Notes under the pieces: model-generated
What the model saw: only the letters and a program-made list of their open reading frames with translations
The model's database searches: none
Told to the model about the DNA's origin: nothing
From: Argopecten irradians
Taxonomy: Eukaryota; Mollusca; Bivalvia; Pectinida; Pectinidae
Assembly: GCF_041381155.1 (NCBI RefSeq)
Contig: NC_091135.1
Location: forward strand, 5,130,620 to 5,194,619
Length of the DNA stretch: 64,000 nucleotides
Reading direction: 5' to 3'
Translations under genes and position numbers: made by a program
Shown here: piece by piece, positions 1 to 14,200 of the stretch
How the letters are laid out: the number at the start of each line of letters is the position of its first letter
Numbering within the stretch: position 1 is the first letter of the stretch

Positions 1-589
1 TATTTTGTAAAGAGACTAATAAGGTTTGAAGTTTAAAATGTCAAAAGTCATATTTTTATTATCGTTATATAAATCGATTTGGATAGAACACTACAATGCC
101 TATACTAAACACTACAAATAGAGGATCATACATGAGCAGCTATGTAATATGAAAATCAAACTCGTTAAATAATTGGATATGCCGCGAATCTTTAGGCGAG
201 TGCCATATCGAATTGTTGAACTCGTTTGATAAATTTCATATTACATAGTCACGAGTGTAAGATTTTATTTATTACATAACTTTCATAAATATAATTATAA
301 GTGATTTCTTTTAATATCCCGTCGCTATATATATAAAACAGTAGAAGTCAGGCTCAGAGGTGACGTTTCCGTCTACGGAGACAATCCTATGTCATCATAT
401 ATAGATGATGACGCCAAATATAAAATAAAAGTGACGTCATAACAGTGTTATTACATATGTGTCTAACGATATTGATGACATGACCGTATGACATGGCTAG
501 ACGGGCCAGTTTATGTGGTAATTATATTTCTCTGTGAGACAATTAGATAGTAAGGGCATTTTATATTCTTCGTGTATAACATATAGCAC

Positions 590-790
590 ACACTTGGCAT
601 GCTTCAGTGATATAGCACTATAAAAAGGGCAACAGTTCCACTATAAAAGAAGACAAACATGAATATACCGCAGTCTCCCAAAACACGCACTAAACACAAC
701 ATACACGCAACACACCACATACATGGGAGGCCGTCCTTACATGACCATAGTTGTTAATAGGACGTTAATTAATCAAACAAACAAACAAAC
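590..790 (+). repeat. Dispersed SINE-like repeat, copy 1 (CAAA tail)
   Basis: The segment ends GGAGGCCGTCC...ACATGACCATAG...TTAATAGGACGTTAAT followed by a CAAA-type tail at about 773-792. The same end sequence recurs at 1326-1378. A short-period CAAA tail suggests a retroposed (SINE- or LINE-like) 3' end. No reverse transcriptase is present, so the copy is non-autonomous or truncated. Limits are approximate. Confidence 0.5.
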
Positions 791-1224
791 AAATCGTTCT
801 TTATTGATGGCTAAATTTGCATGTTGTGTCTTCTTGTATAGAGAAACTTTTGTCCTTTTATAATGCTATGTAGTATTTAAGCATTAAACTATTAAACTAG
901 CGCATTATGAGTTGATTATCTGCAAAGCTCTGACATCTATATAGACCATAGATGCCATAGGAAGATAGTTTAATGCTTATATTTACATTATCAACTCATT
1001 TTGAGGTCTCTACATTAACTGTGAGTAAGCTAGACCAGAAAAACCGTTTATCAACGACAATTTAATCCACAAGATGGAACAGCCATTTTGACGGTGATCA
1101 GTTGACGTCACCACGTCAACATTTGTGACGTCATAATGGTCACGTTTTGGGTGTCAGTTATGCCAGCATATTCTTCACTTTGCCTTAGTTAGTATATATA
1201 GAAGAAGTCGCAAGTAAATGTAAA

Positions 1225-1385
1225 TATATCACTGAAGCATGCCGCCGAAGACACCAAATCATGCAAGCAACAGACCCAGCCGGTCACATTATACTGACAA
1301 CGGGCCAACAAGGCGCCGCATACATTGGAGGCCGTCTATACATGACCATGGCTGTTAATAGGACGTTAATTCAAACAATCGGTAA
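1225..1385 (+). repeat. Dispersed SINE-like repeat, copy 2
   Basis: Shares with copy 1 the GGAGGCCGTC...ACATGACCAT...GTTAATAGGACGTTAATT 3' end. It shares with the copy near 7340 the 5' part TATATCACTGAA(G)CATGC...GAAGACACCAA. It also carries the middle motif CACATTATACTGACAACGG. A short open frame across it (1261-1473) is a by-product of the repeat, not a gene. Confidence 0.5.
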
Positions 1386-2220
1386 TAATTCCAATTCAAT
1401 CAAACAAACTAACAATAATTCGTATACACAAGTGGGATATGCCATTTGTATTACACTGAGTGAAACCTGTTAGTAACGTTATGAGTAGAATTGTATGATA
1501 GAGGATTTATATTTTATAAATAGCAAAAAAAAAAAAAAAAAAAAATGGACATAGTCATAGCATGCAACATGGCACAATTTAGAAAACAGACAATTGAAAT
1601 TGGTCAGAAATTAGAAATATAAAAGCAAAAATCACTTCTATCTGTCAACTTACTAAAGTTATAGCTGATGTTTACACATAAACAGTGTATTTGGCAATGC
1701 TCCTGTTCACATATTGCTATAGCCTTTTGTTATATTGTGTCATTTTGCATGCCACAATATATATGCACAAAAGATTAACAACTACAGTATCGACACCCTA
1801 TAAGAACGACATACAGATGTGTGCATGCCGTTAAGTGTTAAATAGCAGTCAAACAACCCTGTTTTATCATATGTACAGTAACCAATTTTACACACGGCCA
1901 ACATTTTATCAAATATAATCCTCAGTAAAATACTTCCTGGTTCTAAAAATATGTTCTGTTAATCACCCATACCGAACGGTATTTTCCACATATACTTTGT
2001 ACTGTACCGTTGCGGTAGTCAGTAGAGTGTATTGTGTTGGAGTAGGTGCCTGTGACACTATATACGACCGTGAATTACAGGGAACGCCTAATTACTGTGC
2101 CATAGAAAATCAACTATAATAACACTTGTAGCAGATCCAGAGTTGTCACAAAGTTTTACACAGAAATCTTATATTCCAGCGAGCAGTTCACGTACTAAAT
2201 TAAGTCACATATATGTTGCC

Positions 2221-5200
2221 ATGACGGAAGTGGCTCCACAACAGGAAGGCGGTCCTGACCTTCAGGTAAGTGGTCAAACTGGACAATCACGTAACCCTAT
2301 CGACATAGGCAATGACGTCATGTCGAACAGTTTTGAAAAGGTATAATATAAACTATCCTGTTTAGATTAATTTGACGAAAATTTCGAACTGAAATCGTTC
2401 AGTCCTTCATGACTTGCAAAATTCGTTGCAATATGTCTGTATTAAAGTCATTTGACCGGATTACGAAAACAATATATAAAATAATACTTTAATAATGAAA
2501 ATAGGAATTGCACTATTTAAAGATAAGATTTCGTTTGTCACCCCAATCGTTGTATGTGCTTTGTTCAAAGAATACCGTTGTATACAGGGATGTAAGATTT
2601 ATTGCTATTGAAAAGCAATCTTATTCAAATAGCCCTTTGTCTTTGCCGAAAAAAAAATGAAAGTGAGAATTATTACCTTTTATACATGATTTACAACAAG
2701 TTTAAATGAAGAGCCCTGAGTTTGACTTTAACAAGCCATAAAGATAGTTTCCATAAACTGTTTAAATGTCCCAGGGTAAATAGCTCCCATGCAAATACGA
2801 ATAACACATATGCATGCATGTATAAATTGTGCCGTGGTAACAAAAGAATAGTCGATAATCATTCACCTATTTATAACAAAACGTTCTTTGTAATATGTAT
2901 ACGTATAATGTACCTGCTAAGAACGATAACCCGTCCGGAACGTCATTTGGGTAGTTTAAACACATTCACCCCACGGACAAATTTAGACTCTTCTAAATCA
3001 AAGAATATAACACTCCATTATGAATTTTTGGGGATGAATGAGTTAATTTCCACCGTGTCTTCTGTGTTAAAACATAATGTCCTTGTACGGGTAGCACTAA
3101 TATGGGTGAATACTAATTTTCTTATAACATGCAGAAGTGTTTATTTCAAGTATTAGATTGCCATATAAGGCTCATGTGTCATATGATTAATTTTCTATGG
3201 GTGTTTTTCTTCTAATTCTGAATATATAGCGACGTCTAATTTACTTGTGATATAATTTGTAGCAGATAACTAATCATTTTGGAAGTTGTTTATGATATTT
3301 GTTTAAAGCTTACGAATTCACAATATACAGAGTTGTAGACCTTAAAGGCTATGCTCATAAACAGTCATATTTTAACATCTTATTTTATTATTTTGCATTA
3401 TAATTCCAGAAACACATTTTTGTATGCATTCAATAAACGGAATGTTTTAATTATTAAATGTTGAAATTTTTAGTAAATACAATAAACATATACCATGGCC
3501 AAAGACAGCATTATCCAATAGAGCGGAATGACTACCACTACTGTGATACGATCTATGTGTTGCAGCAAAATTTTTATCAAAGCTACAGTCTCTTTTACAT
3601 ATATTCCTTAACATAAGCATGTTATTATATGGGTTTGTTTACACATTTGCCAAGTTACATGATAGGTTGGGACAGACCAGACATTCACCTGGCAGATATC
3701 ACTGGTATAGAGAAGTCTGGCCATAGATCAGGGTCTAATCGACAGCTCTATTGAATTGATTCTCCACCAAAGTATTTTTTTATCATTGATTAATGGTACA
3801 TATGTAGGCTGGTAACTCTGCTTATTCAATAGTTTACAATTTTTAGTGAGATTGGGAAGTTCACCGATAACACCTGATTGATTGACGTAAGATCTCAGTC
3901 ACTGATAAAAATATGTGGATACGGCTTGTTTAAACACAGCCTTCTATAAAGTATTGAACATTTAATGTTATATGTGCCGTAATTTTCATACTCACAATTC
4001 AAGATAAGTTTTTAATGTTATTTATCGCCAAAAGTTACCAACATATTAAAAATTACAGTATTTCAATGCATCGGGTTTAATTTTACCAGTGAAAATAATG
4101 TTTGGCAGTACTGCCAAAAATCATCATACTTACATTTATAGTGAAGTAAAATGAGTACCTACAGTCAAATAATGAAGCCAAATGGTGGTCTACAACTTAA
4201 TTCCACATTTTGTACAGTATTATTAGTAATTAGTAAAGTGTTTCTGCAGGAATATGTTCCCATCTAAACACACATAAGGAATTCAACCAACAATTTTACG
4301 GTACATACCATTTGGATGGTTTCATGACTTAATTAATCAAACTCTATGGTTTGCGACAGATTATTTAAGAAAACATAACATGTCAAAATTTTGACCAAGT
4401 TACTGCACATATAACTTTGACTAGGGGATACATGAACGGCTGATATTGAATTGTTGATAATATAATTATCTCATGTTCAAAACCTAACAGTTGTATGAAT
4501 TGTTATTGAAATTTTCTGTGATTTGACATTTTCAAAATTGTGGAATTATAAACTGTATAACGTTTTCAATTCGTGAGTTCAATATTTCGCGGTTTCTTAT
4601 TCGTGAAGGTTAACTTTCACGGTTCAACAATTCCGATATTGCTATTAACTATTGTTCACATGTATGTAAATTATTTTCTGAATTTTTTTGTTTGTGTTTA
4701 AAATTAGCAGATCTCAGTGAAGACGCAAATATAGCGGAAATAATTCAACCGCCAAACTTAGCCTCTTTACAATAATATGTTTTGTCATTAAAATTAATTT
4801 ATATGTCTTTCTGGTACTGTATCTTTCTATGATAATTTATTTTCAAGCATATAATAAGGCATATCAGACCTAATAAAAGTGTGTTATGTCTGGCCTTTAT
4901 CTAAAATACGTTTTGTATAATACGTAGTAAATACTGTCGGTTGATTTTCAGCCCCGATGTTTTTACTAACCTATCTATTGTATTTTAATTATTTAATACA
5001 CAACAAAATGCATTACATACACATGTTTTTAATGCAATATTCCGAACAATATCTGAATAAAAGTTCTTGGCAAATTTTCAAAGTCTAGGCGTATCGATCA
5101 TTACAATTTATAACAGGCAAATTTGCATGGTACATTCACATCTTTAACGTAACTATAATACTAACTATGTACTAATAATGGAAGAACTGTGAGTCTCGCC

Positions 5201-8200
5201 ATGTTTATTGGAATAAATTGTTGTAACATATTCAATTTATTATGCCTTGTCATTGTTCAGTATGATGTGTTGCAACCAATATTTGCATGGTGCACACCAG
5301 TGTTTATTTTAATGAGATATGTAAACATGTTCCAAGGACAAATACGCAGGACATGTCGATAATATGATTTATAACATTCTTTTATAAATGTATTGGTATT
5401 TAATCGCCCCTCTCAACACATACAAACATCTCCTTATCCATGTATTACGTGTAATAGTCAGTGTGCGTAGTAAATGTGGGACAGTACACATTTTATTACA
5501 GCGAATTAAAGGTAAAACTATTCCCTTATTACATTTTTTTTCTGTAAAACTATCGTAACCACACATGCACTATTAAACTTACCATTATTTATATTTTACA
5601 GGCCGCACTTTTATTTGCATTACGTGATAACAAACAAAAGGAGGCAATCCGTCTGTTGAAACAAGGAGCCGGTGTCGAATTTAGAGACCAGGTAATGATA
5701 TATTCCGCATTTCCATACCAGTTATCTGCCCTTGCAAGTACGTATTGGTTGCAACGTCATATGCTAATAATTAATTTTCTCTTTGTTTCTGGCTTTCTGA
5801 TTGGCCTATTCATTTTAAGATGGGAAAAAAATCCGAGAATGCCGCGGAAACCCGACGTTATCTTGACGTCACAATAGAACATTGACGTTGCGTATTGATT
5901 TGGAAAAAATAATCCCTTGGAAAAAATCAGTGGAATTGTACTTGTAAACGTACATGTATTTCATTTTATGAAGTAGCATGGAAAAAAATTATAAGCGTTG
6001 AAGTCACTATTTTTTTTTATTTCATCGGGTTATGAAATAAATTTTGTTTGCAAACTTTCGTGAGGTTGCAAACAAAATTTCTTTCATACCCCGATGAATT
6101 TAAAAAATAGTGACTTCAATGCTTAAGTGAAAATTATGTTATACTTTTCTTAGAAAACGACGTAAATTTTGCTCATAAAGCAATGATATTACAATGGATA
6201 CTTACCCGCAAGGGAGTTAACTCTGTAATATGCAAATATAAGATATAGGATCTTAAATGGGTGTTTATTTTATATGATTTTCGGAGAGAAAAAAATATTT
6301 AAAATAAACAAAGCTACATCAACCTGCAAACCTGCATTTCGAATATTTTTACGTCAAAGTGTGCAAAAATACATCAAAGGCCAACATCTTTGAATCCTGA
6401 TGTCGAAGATCAACAATAAATGTCCGCATAAACATAAGAAATGTCAACGAAGAGAGAAATAACACTCGGAGCTACATGTACGTAGATAGGTCCAACTGCA
6501 TCAATTTGATTGTGCGATGGCTTTTCCATTCAATTTTTCTTATTTTACTATATTTTTTTTTTAAATTATTTTAGATATTTTGATGTTATACCGATGTTTA
6601 AACGATAAAGGAAATTACTTTATTGCTAAGTTTTAATATCTATAGACAATAAAATACATTTTAATGTGATTATAAGAAAGACTATACTATACTGGAAGTG
6701 AAAAGACATGTGGTATATACATATACTATCAATGCAATTTGTACAGCCAATGGAATGACTTCATTACAAATGCACCATTCCACACCAATATACAAATAAA
6801 AAATGACGAATAGCTCCCAAACAAAAACAAAAAAACTAAAGAAAATTATTACAGCTTTACCAGAAATAATTTCCTATAAAATCTTCATATTATATTACCA
6901 ATTAATTATTAATGATAATTTATTATAATTAATATGTATCAGTTGTTCTTTTACAGACTGGATGCTACCCCTTACACTATGCAGGCCAGAAAGGCTACAA
7001 TGATGTTTTGAACCTTCTACTGGAAAACGGCGCCAAGCCATTCGCTTGGGATAATGTAAGTAGTGTTAACGAATTACCCAATGCACTTATTCATCCCTGG
7101 AATTTTCATTACAAAATTGTTCAGGACAAAAACAAAAACAAAACAAACTTACAAATACAGGCATGCAGAGACTTCCTTTGAGGTTTTTTTTAATATTATT
7201 AATTAACGTCATATTAACAGCTAGAGTCATGTATCGCATGATGCGGTATACTATGTAGTGTGTAGTACGTGTTTCGGGAGAATGCGGTATATTTGTGTTG
7301 TGTCAGCTCGTATGGTGGAACTCTTGCCCTTATAATGCTATATCACTGAACATGCTGCTGAAGACACCAAGAAACACACGCCACCCATTCCAGATTTACT
7401 TACAATGGGCGAACCAGTCGTCCTACTTCCTGTATGCTGAGCCCTAAGAAGGGGCAGAAATTCCCACTTTTATAGACTTCGGTGTGTCTTGGCCAGGACA
7501 AAGAGATGACAGAGACAGTGACACCAAAATTCAAAGCTACAATTACATTATACTAGTATTTAATTCTTTTGATGTTTATGTTTAAATGAACAATCTACCT
7601 TCACAACTGTGGTCGCACACAGTGCCTTCAGTTTTGCTTTAAACTATTCAAGGGGTGGATATAACGACAGTGATAGTAGGAATATCGAAGATGGATTAAT
7701 GATACTTGTAATTGTTTTAAAATTTTAGAGCAATATTGCACGATCGTCAAACTAGCAGCCTGAAGTTTTATGTTGTAGGGAACATATGCAGAGCTCCCAT
7801 TTCCTCAAAATTCGCTTTTGTTTCATAAGTGATTTGATTTCAATTTCAGAATGGCCAGACTGCGCTACATAAGGCAGCTATGAATGGACATTTGAGCACC
7901 ATAGTACAACTTGTTGCCAGAGGCTCCAAAGTGGATATTATAGACAGGGTTAGTAGAATTATTTCATTGACATGTTCAAAATATTGTGAATCGTCAGTTT
8001 GTTGTGTTTGGTATCGTACGTGGGTTATCTTATTTATCTGATTTGTTATTTGATTTGGATGTAAAGGATGAAACCTTTGAAATATGCAATTGAATAATCC
8101 ATGGTTACTTTATCCGTCCTTTATAATGATTTGGTTTCTATTTATATTTTGGTTTGCATTATATAAATGACACGAAATATTTATGTTGAAATCAAAACTT

Positions 8201-11200
8201 TTATAAAATTGATAAATTCGTAGGGAGAATCTTTTAGCGATTTTACGGCATATTGTTATTATCGCAAAAAACATTATTCGTAAAATGTTGACAAATGGTT
8301 TAAAGTTGCAGGTCTGTGACTTCGCTGTATTTTTGGCACTCGAAAATATTTAAAGTGTTCTATATTTTTCTCCGCCTCTCTAAGTTTTAAACTTTCCATA
8401 TTTACCGACTTTTGTAAAGTTCGTATTCGCAAAGTTATTAAACAATTCAGTTTGAATATTGATTTTTAACGTGTACACGTTTAAAATAGCTCGGAAGTCT
8501 CCGAAATATTCTGATCTATTCCGATCTGTACAGGTATTGCCGATGTTGGCCACGTGAGACGACTCGGGAGATTCCGATCTATACGGGTATCGCCGATGTC
8601 GGTCATGTGATGCAACTCGGTTTTCTGATATCACCCTAAAAATTGAAACATGGCGTTGACTGTGGCGGTTATTTAAAAACGTTTGATCTTTCATACGACA
8701 TTTAACACTATGTCAGTAGTATATCGGTGCTTTTATTGATCTGAACCATCATATACAAGCACCCATACTCTCCCATTGTATGTTTTATGACAGTTTGTGA
8801 CGGTGAAGATTACAAGAAATACAACTTTTAATCATGTATACAATTTTAGCATAATCGCGAAAATTAATACAGCTAATATTTTTTAGTTCATAATTTTGAT
8901 TTTTTTTGAACTGTTTTAATAACCAGCTATATTAGCTGTTTCTCCACCATTTGCATTGGGTAATGCATGGTCACGTGACGTTCAATATATAGCATATTGA
9001 CTCGGTGTTTCTATTTTTAATATTGCTTTGCGAGCTTCAATACCCAAACACTGCATTCTTCAGGGTGGCGTTATTTTACCAATGCTATTCTGGCAATTAA
9101 TATGCACAAAAGAGATTTTGACATTTGTTAAAAAAAATGACATATCTAATATAAAAATTAAGGACCTTTGCAATTGTTGAGGTCCATATGGTGTTATATC
9201 GCCCTTGTAGAATTTAAAATTATGACCTCGGGCGTTATTGATATATATATATTATGTTATTTTTAAAACGAGGCATCCTTTTCGGTTTTATCTAGACCGG
9301 ACGGTTACCACTAGAATATGCCGTAAGGAACAAACATGTTGATGCAGTAAAGATGCTGTGCCAGTTCGGATCAGAACCACTTCTCTTAGACTGGGTAAGT
9401 AATAGACTGGATAACCTGCCTTTGTACCAATTCTCTCCGCTAGGCTGCGCTCATAAGTACTGTATTTTCTGAGCGAAGCCTAGCGGAGAGTAGAAAAACT
9501 ACGGCAGGCAATCCACTCTAGGTAAGTAATAATACAGTTATAACTGTATACCTTATAGACTGAACAAGTCTAAATGGTATCATCTATTGGGCCACCATTC
9601 ATCCCATTGTTTGGTGATAGGTTTAAGAAATTACTGATATTTAAAACTCGCATCTCAAAGTCAAGGTAATTTGCGTTTTCTTATCCTTTTACCTTGTTAT
9701 GTTTGATATTCTGGGGTTTTCGCGCCTCCATAATTAATATTTTGAGTGAAATAACGATTACTAATTGTTTGTTATTTTACTATGAATTTAAATTGTTTGC
9801 GTAAACTCAGTGATCATCAGGCAAAATACTATCGTATGTATATAAACCACGTGTAGTTATATGCTAGAGATTGAACGGTTTCGCTGGAAAGTCGGTAGTG
9901 CAAAATGTCATATTCTAGGTAAAGAGGGATAAGCAATAATGAAACAAAACAAAGGATAGCCAGTAAACAAACCACGTACATGTACTTATTTAATGTTGTG
10001 TGTTTTCAGACATGGCTGCAAGATGAGGACCTTAAGAAGAAAAAAGATATGCTAGAAATAGCTAGAGTTATTAAGAGACAGCTGATGTGTATATCGGGTT
10101 ACAAGCACGGGTAAGTAGACCTCGCCATAAAGAGGGATGACATTTTGATAATAAGTTTAGAGATAGCAATATGGAATTATTTAGAGTAGGCGTCACAATA
10201 CAAAAAACAGACGCAAGATAGGTTAGTTATTTGCATTTTATTTTGATGTTGTTTTTTTTTTTGTTTTTTTTTTTGTTTTTGTTTTTTTAATTTGATATGT
10301 TAAATTTGACCGACATTTGCTGAAATGAATGATTTAATACTCCATTTTTCTGGTTTACTGTTCATTTCTACTCACTATGCCTTATTTGTTTTGTTTTTTG
10401 TTGTTGTGTAATTTGAGTGGGGTGGGTGATGAATATTCTTACCTTGTTTTATTCTGTTTGTATCAATAAAACTGTAAAAAAAATATTGCACGAAATACAG
10501 ACATTCTTACCATTTGTTTCTGAATTAAAGACAATCACTTGATATTGATGAATTAGCGTCTGTCAAAAGTAATTCTAAGATACATTGTACTATAATGTAT
10601 TAGATGTTTTCAATTTTCAATGTAGAGTATATATTATAATACAATTATTATATTTTGTTCTCCCAATGTTCACTATTTCCATAGAGCAATTCGTCTTGAT
10701 GTGGCAGCAGTGAGCCCAGTAGATGGACCGGTTGTAAAATTGAAAAACACAGGAGTTGAAGTTGAAACGGTGGAAGGACAGGAGCTCTACCACCTGTTCT
10801 TGAGTCAGACGGAGGAGGCTTATAGTAACCCACCAACTCTGGAACCAGAAGAGGAGGCGTTCGGCCATCTACTGCAATGTCAGGTCTGGGGAGCCAAGGT
10901 CAAGACGATCACCCTTACAGTAACTGTGGAAAGAGCTCTCCACAAGACCGAAGAAGTCGTACTCCGTCCAGAAACAAAATTAGGTGGCGTTGACAAGACA
11001 GATGTTCAAGAAGTTGATAAAAAACAGGTAGCTGTTTTAGAAATTAAAATATAGAAAGAAAGTGGCTACGCATGTATCCAAAACAATTCCTCAAGAAAAA
11101 AAAACTAAAGGCCTTTTCTGATTTATTTTTGCAGGTAACCGTGGTGACATTGACAGTTCCATTACCGCCTTCTGGAATTTACAAATTTGCGATGGCTACT

Positions 11201-14200
11201 CGAGAGAAGAAAGAGGTATTCAAACTCTCAAATGAGGCTGTTACGCTCAAACCGGAAGTAGAGCCAGAAGCGGAAATAGCCATTCCTGCTGGAACGTTCC
11301 AGTCTGCGGAACTGTCAATAAAGGTATTCATTTTGTTCTGCGCGGTATTTAGATAATCAAAATGATTACAGGAAGCATCTGGCGTCCAGCGTTATTGGAA
11401 TTATACAAAATCTTCTTTTTAGCTCAATTGGTTCGGCTTTTGAGTTGTAAGCCAGAGGTCCCGCGTTCAATCCGAAGCGGAGGTCGTGATTGAATTTATA
11501 TAAAATCTCTTCTTTGTTATAATAATTAACCACTTAAAACCAAATGCAATTTTCATGTCAATAATTGAGTTTCCGTTTCTTATCAACTTCAAGGCTTATT
11601 TTTGTTTAACTTATCTATGTGTTCTACCGCCATGTTTATTGGTCATTTCAGTTCGTGGATACAGCCCCAGTGAATGAAGATATTCAGGAAAATGAGGACC
11701 AAGGAAGCCAAAGGGAGGGTCCCACGTTGATGACGAATGTCCTTGACCTCAGTACCTCCGACGGTCAACAGCCAAGCAAAGACATTGAAATGAAGATACC
11801 AGTCACCTCGAAAGATAAGTCGGAGGAATTCCTTGTGCTAACATCATCAAATCCCGATCCGAATCTAGAAGAATGGATATGGGAAAAACTTCAGGCGGAA
11901 ATAGACGGCCATGGCAAGGCAGTGTTCAACATTAGCCATTTCTCCATGTCAGTATTTTGTGTGTTTGCTTATTGTATTCCAAAGAATAATGCGAAAGAAT
12001 TAGTAATATTGACATTTGAAAGACAAATTCTTTATTTTTATATTTCTTTATTATTTATCTTCTTTGTTTTCATACTAATTCGGACTAATTCTGATTTACC
12101 TATTCCTTATCTCCATACCTCTTTAAAATTGGCGTAAAATTCCGACAAAATCATATATGATGTCACAACAGAGACATCGGTATTGATTTGGGGAAAAAAT
12201 GGAATCGTTAATACAGGGATATCAATGCTTAAATCTGTATTTTGAGATTAACTTTGATATCACTTTATGCATACTGTAAGCTAGTATATAGTATTTATTG
12301 GAAAGGGAGATAATTCTTCATTTTTACATTTTTTGACCTCCAAAATCTTATTTTGCGAAAGAAATTTCACTTCAGCGAAAATTTTGACGACACAATTTCA
12401 AAAGCTGATGTATTCCTGAGCTACTAACATTTTATTTTGCGTATACAATATTTGGCGTCTTCATTGCTTTCAACACATTTGCGAATTTATAAATTTGCGA
12501 TCAAAGGCTTTGGCTGACAATCGTGCATATACTAGATATACGTTTGATACAATATATGATCATTCATGAAAAAATGAATTTGTGTTGAAGGAAAATGTGT
12601 ATACTGCGAAAACTATGTGGTTCACTTTAACAAAATTTCAAGTTAGTAATGCTGATCACTCTATCTCTAAATGAAATGGCCTTGGCGATTAAGGAATATA
12701 TACCGATATTGTGGAATTTAACACCTGTAGTGCTTTGATTGATTAATTATTACGTAGTGCAGAACAATGCGGAAAATTGAATTACTTGTAATCTTCTTTT
12801 GATACATTTGATTCAGAATTTAACTGTGCCAACATTATTAGTGACAATACGTTATCAGCTATTTACTGCTTGTTTCTTGCAGTTATGCTGGAGCCTCAAA
12901 GAAAAAAGTTCTGGAAGACGAAAAAAACGTTAAAACTGCAATACGCAAATCCGTCTTAAAAATGAGAAAAATTCATTTTTTGGTTATGGTTGAAAAACCA
13001 CAACCATACGCAACCAAAACTGTTGTGACAATATTATGCGGGACCCCACGTAAAACCAAAGCAGCAAAGAAAAAGTTAAGATCATGCGAGTGCTTTGATA
13101 GCGGAAAAGATTTATTTGAGGTACCAGAAGGACAAATTTTTGAGGTAATGAACCGATTTATAAATCATCTTTACTCTTTCTTTTTCAGTTAAGTGCATCA
13201 TTTTTTATATATAGTGATAACATAGTTATTTTTATTCAAGTAATTACTGTATTTATTAAGAAAGGAACATTATAGCATAATTTTATTCACGCTGTAATAA
13301 TGTTTTAAAACATTCGAATCCTTCTAAGACTAATAAGAGTTAATGACAAACTCTGTTTACTGAGTGTATTCATTTTAAGTTAATCGTAATCGTTTACATT
13401 TCAGATTCAACTGTCAGACGGATTAAAGGACTCTTCTGGAAACACCAACTTGAATCTGATATTCAAAAGCAGCGATAGTGTGAGCAAACGGACCTTTGAA
13501 ATAACCGGCTTTGATACTGAAGCTCAAGTATTATCTGGGTCGGTAGACATTTTATCCGTCATGAGACATTACCCAATGGTCGAAGTTGAGAGAGAAGAAG
13601 GCATATTGTGTTTTAGAAATATGAAAACAGTGCAAGTAAAATCCGAAGAGTATACCGAAAAGACAACATACATGGAATCTGTAAAATTCAATGTCAGGCT
13701 GGCAAGGAAAGGTTAGTTTTAGATTAAATAATCACAACATAATGTAATTCAATTATGTTTGATTGCAATTTCGGAAATGCTTTACCTGGTCGGGTATGTA
13801 ATACCTCCGGTGTTATAATCGATAATAAAGACATGTATTATGTATATACAGTTTCAGAGAATCTACAAGATGGAATTAATAAAGTTGTATGATTCTGATA
13901 CTACACCTTTCAACCGTGGACATTACGTGTGTGTTCCTCTAATCATTTATGGTCATATTCAACACATTACATGTGAGGTCACATTCAACACATTACATGT
14001 GATGAATATATCTTAGAATCACGGGCATTTTATACGATAATATCAAAACTTGAGTAACATTTGAGGATTAACTTGAATAGGTGTTTTTATGTTATGGAGA
14101 TATAACACGAAAATCTGACTGTATTCTAAAAATCCGCGAAGATGTTTGCGTTATATCTCCATAATATAAAAAAAACTATTCAAATTAATCATCATAATTC

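Larger units (their letters stand above)
1..2220. other. 5' flank of ankyrin/death-domain gene; repeat-rich, no gene seen
   Basis: No convincing coding exon is visible. The stretch holds perfect CRE octamers at 432-439, 1103-1110 and 1126-1133, a 19-bp perfect inverted repeat (596-614 against 1225-1243, core CACTGAAGCATGCC), two copies of a dispersed repeat (about 590-790 and 1225-1385) and a run of A from about 1525. A TATA-like stretch lies near 1190-1200. The promoter of the downstream gene may be here, but no start site can be fixed. Confidence 0.5.

Noticed and set aside
1186..1200. TATA-like AT runs here and elsewhere taken as promoters
   Set aside because: AT-rich text gives many such runs; none has a supported start site.
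1261..1473. 70-codon frame upstream of the ankyrin gene
   Set aside because: Lies in a dispersed repeat that recurs at about 700 and 7400.
2266..2340. Extension of the first ankyrin-gene exon to a donor at 2341
   Set aside because: Phase 0 would also work, but GTAAGT at 2266 is a much better donor than GTATAA. Kept only as an alternative.
5656..5877. 73-codon frame starting in the first ankyrin exon and running into a hydrophobic stretch
   Set aside because: It reads through the donor at 5692 into intron; the apparent membrane segment is intronic.
9403..9520. Hairpin considered as a microRNA precursor
   Set aside because: The direct repeats at both ends and the arm structure fit a foldback transposon better; no evidence for processing.
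11619..12137. Hydrophobic C-terminal extension of the ZU5 exon frame
   Set aside because: Intron read-through after the donor at 11948; the true continuation IYAGASKKK is in exon 12883-13144.
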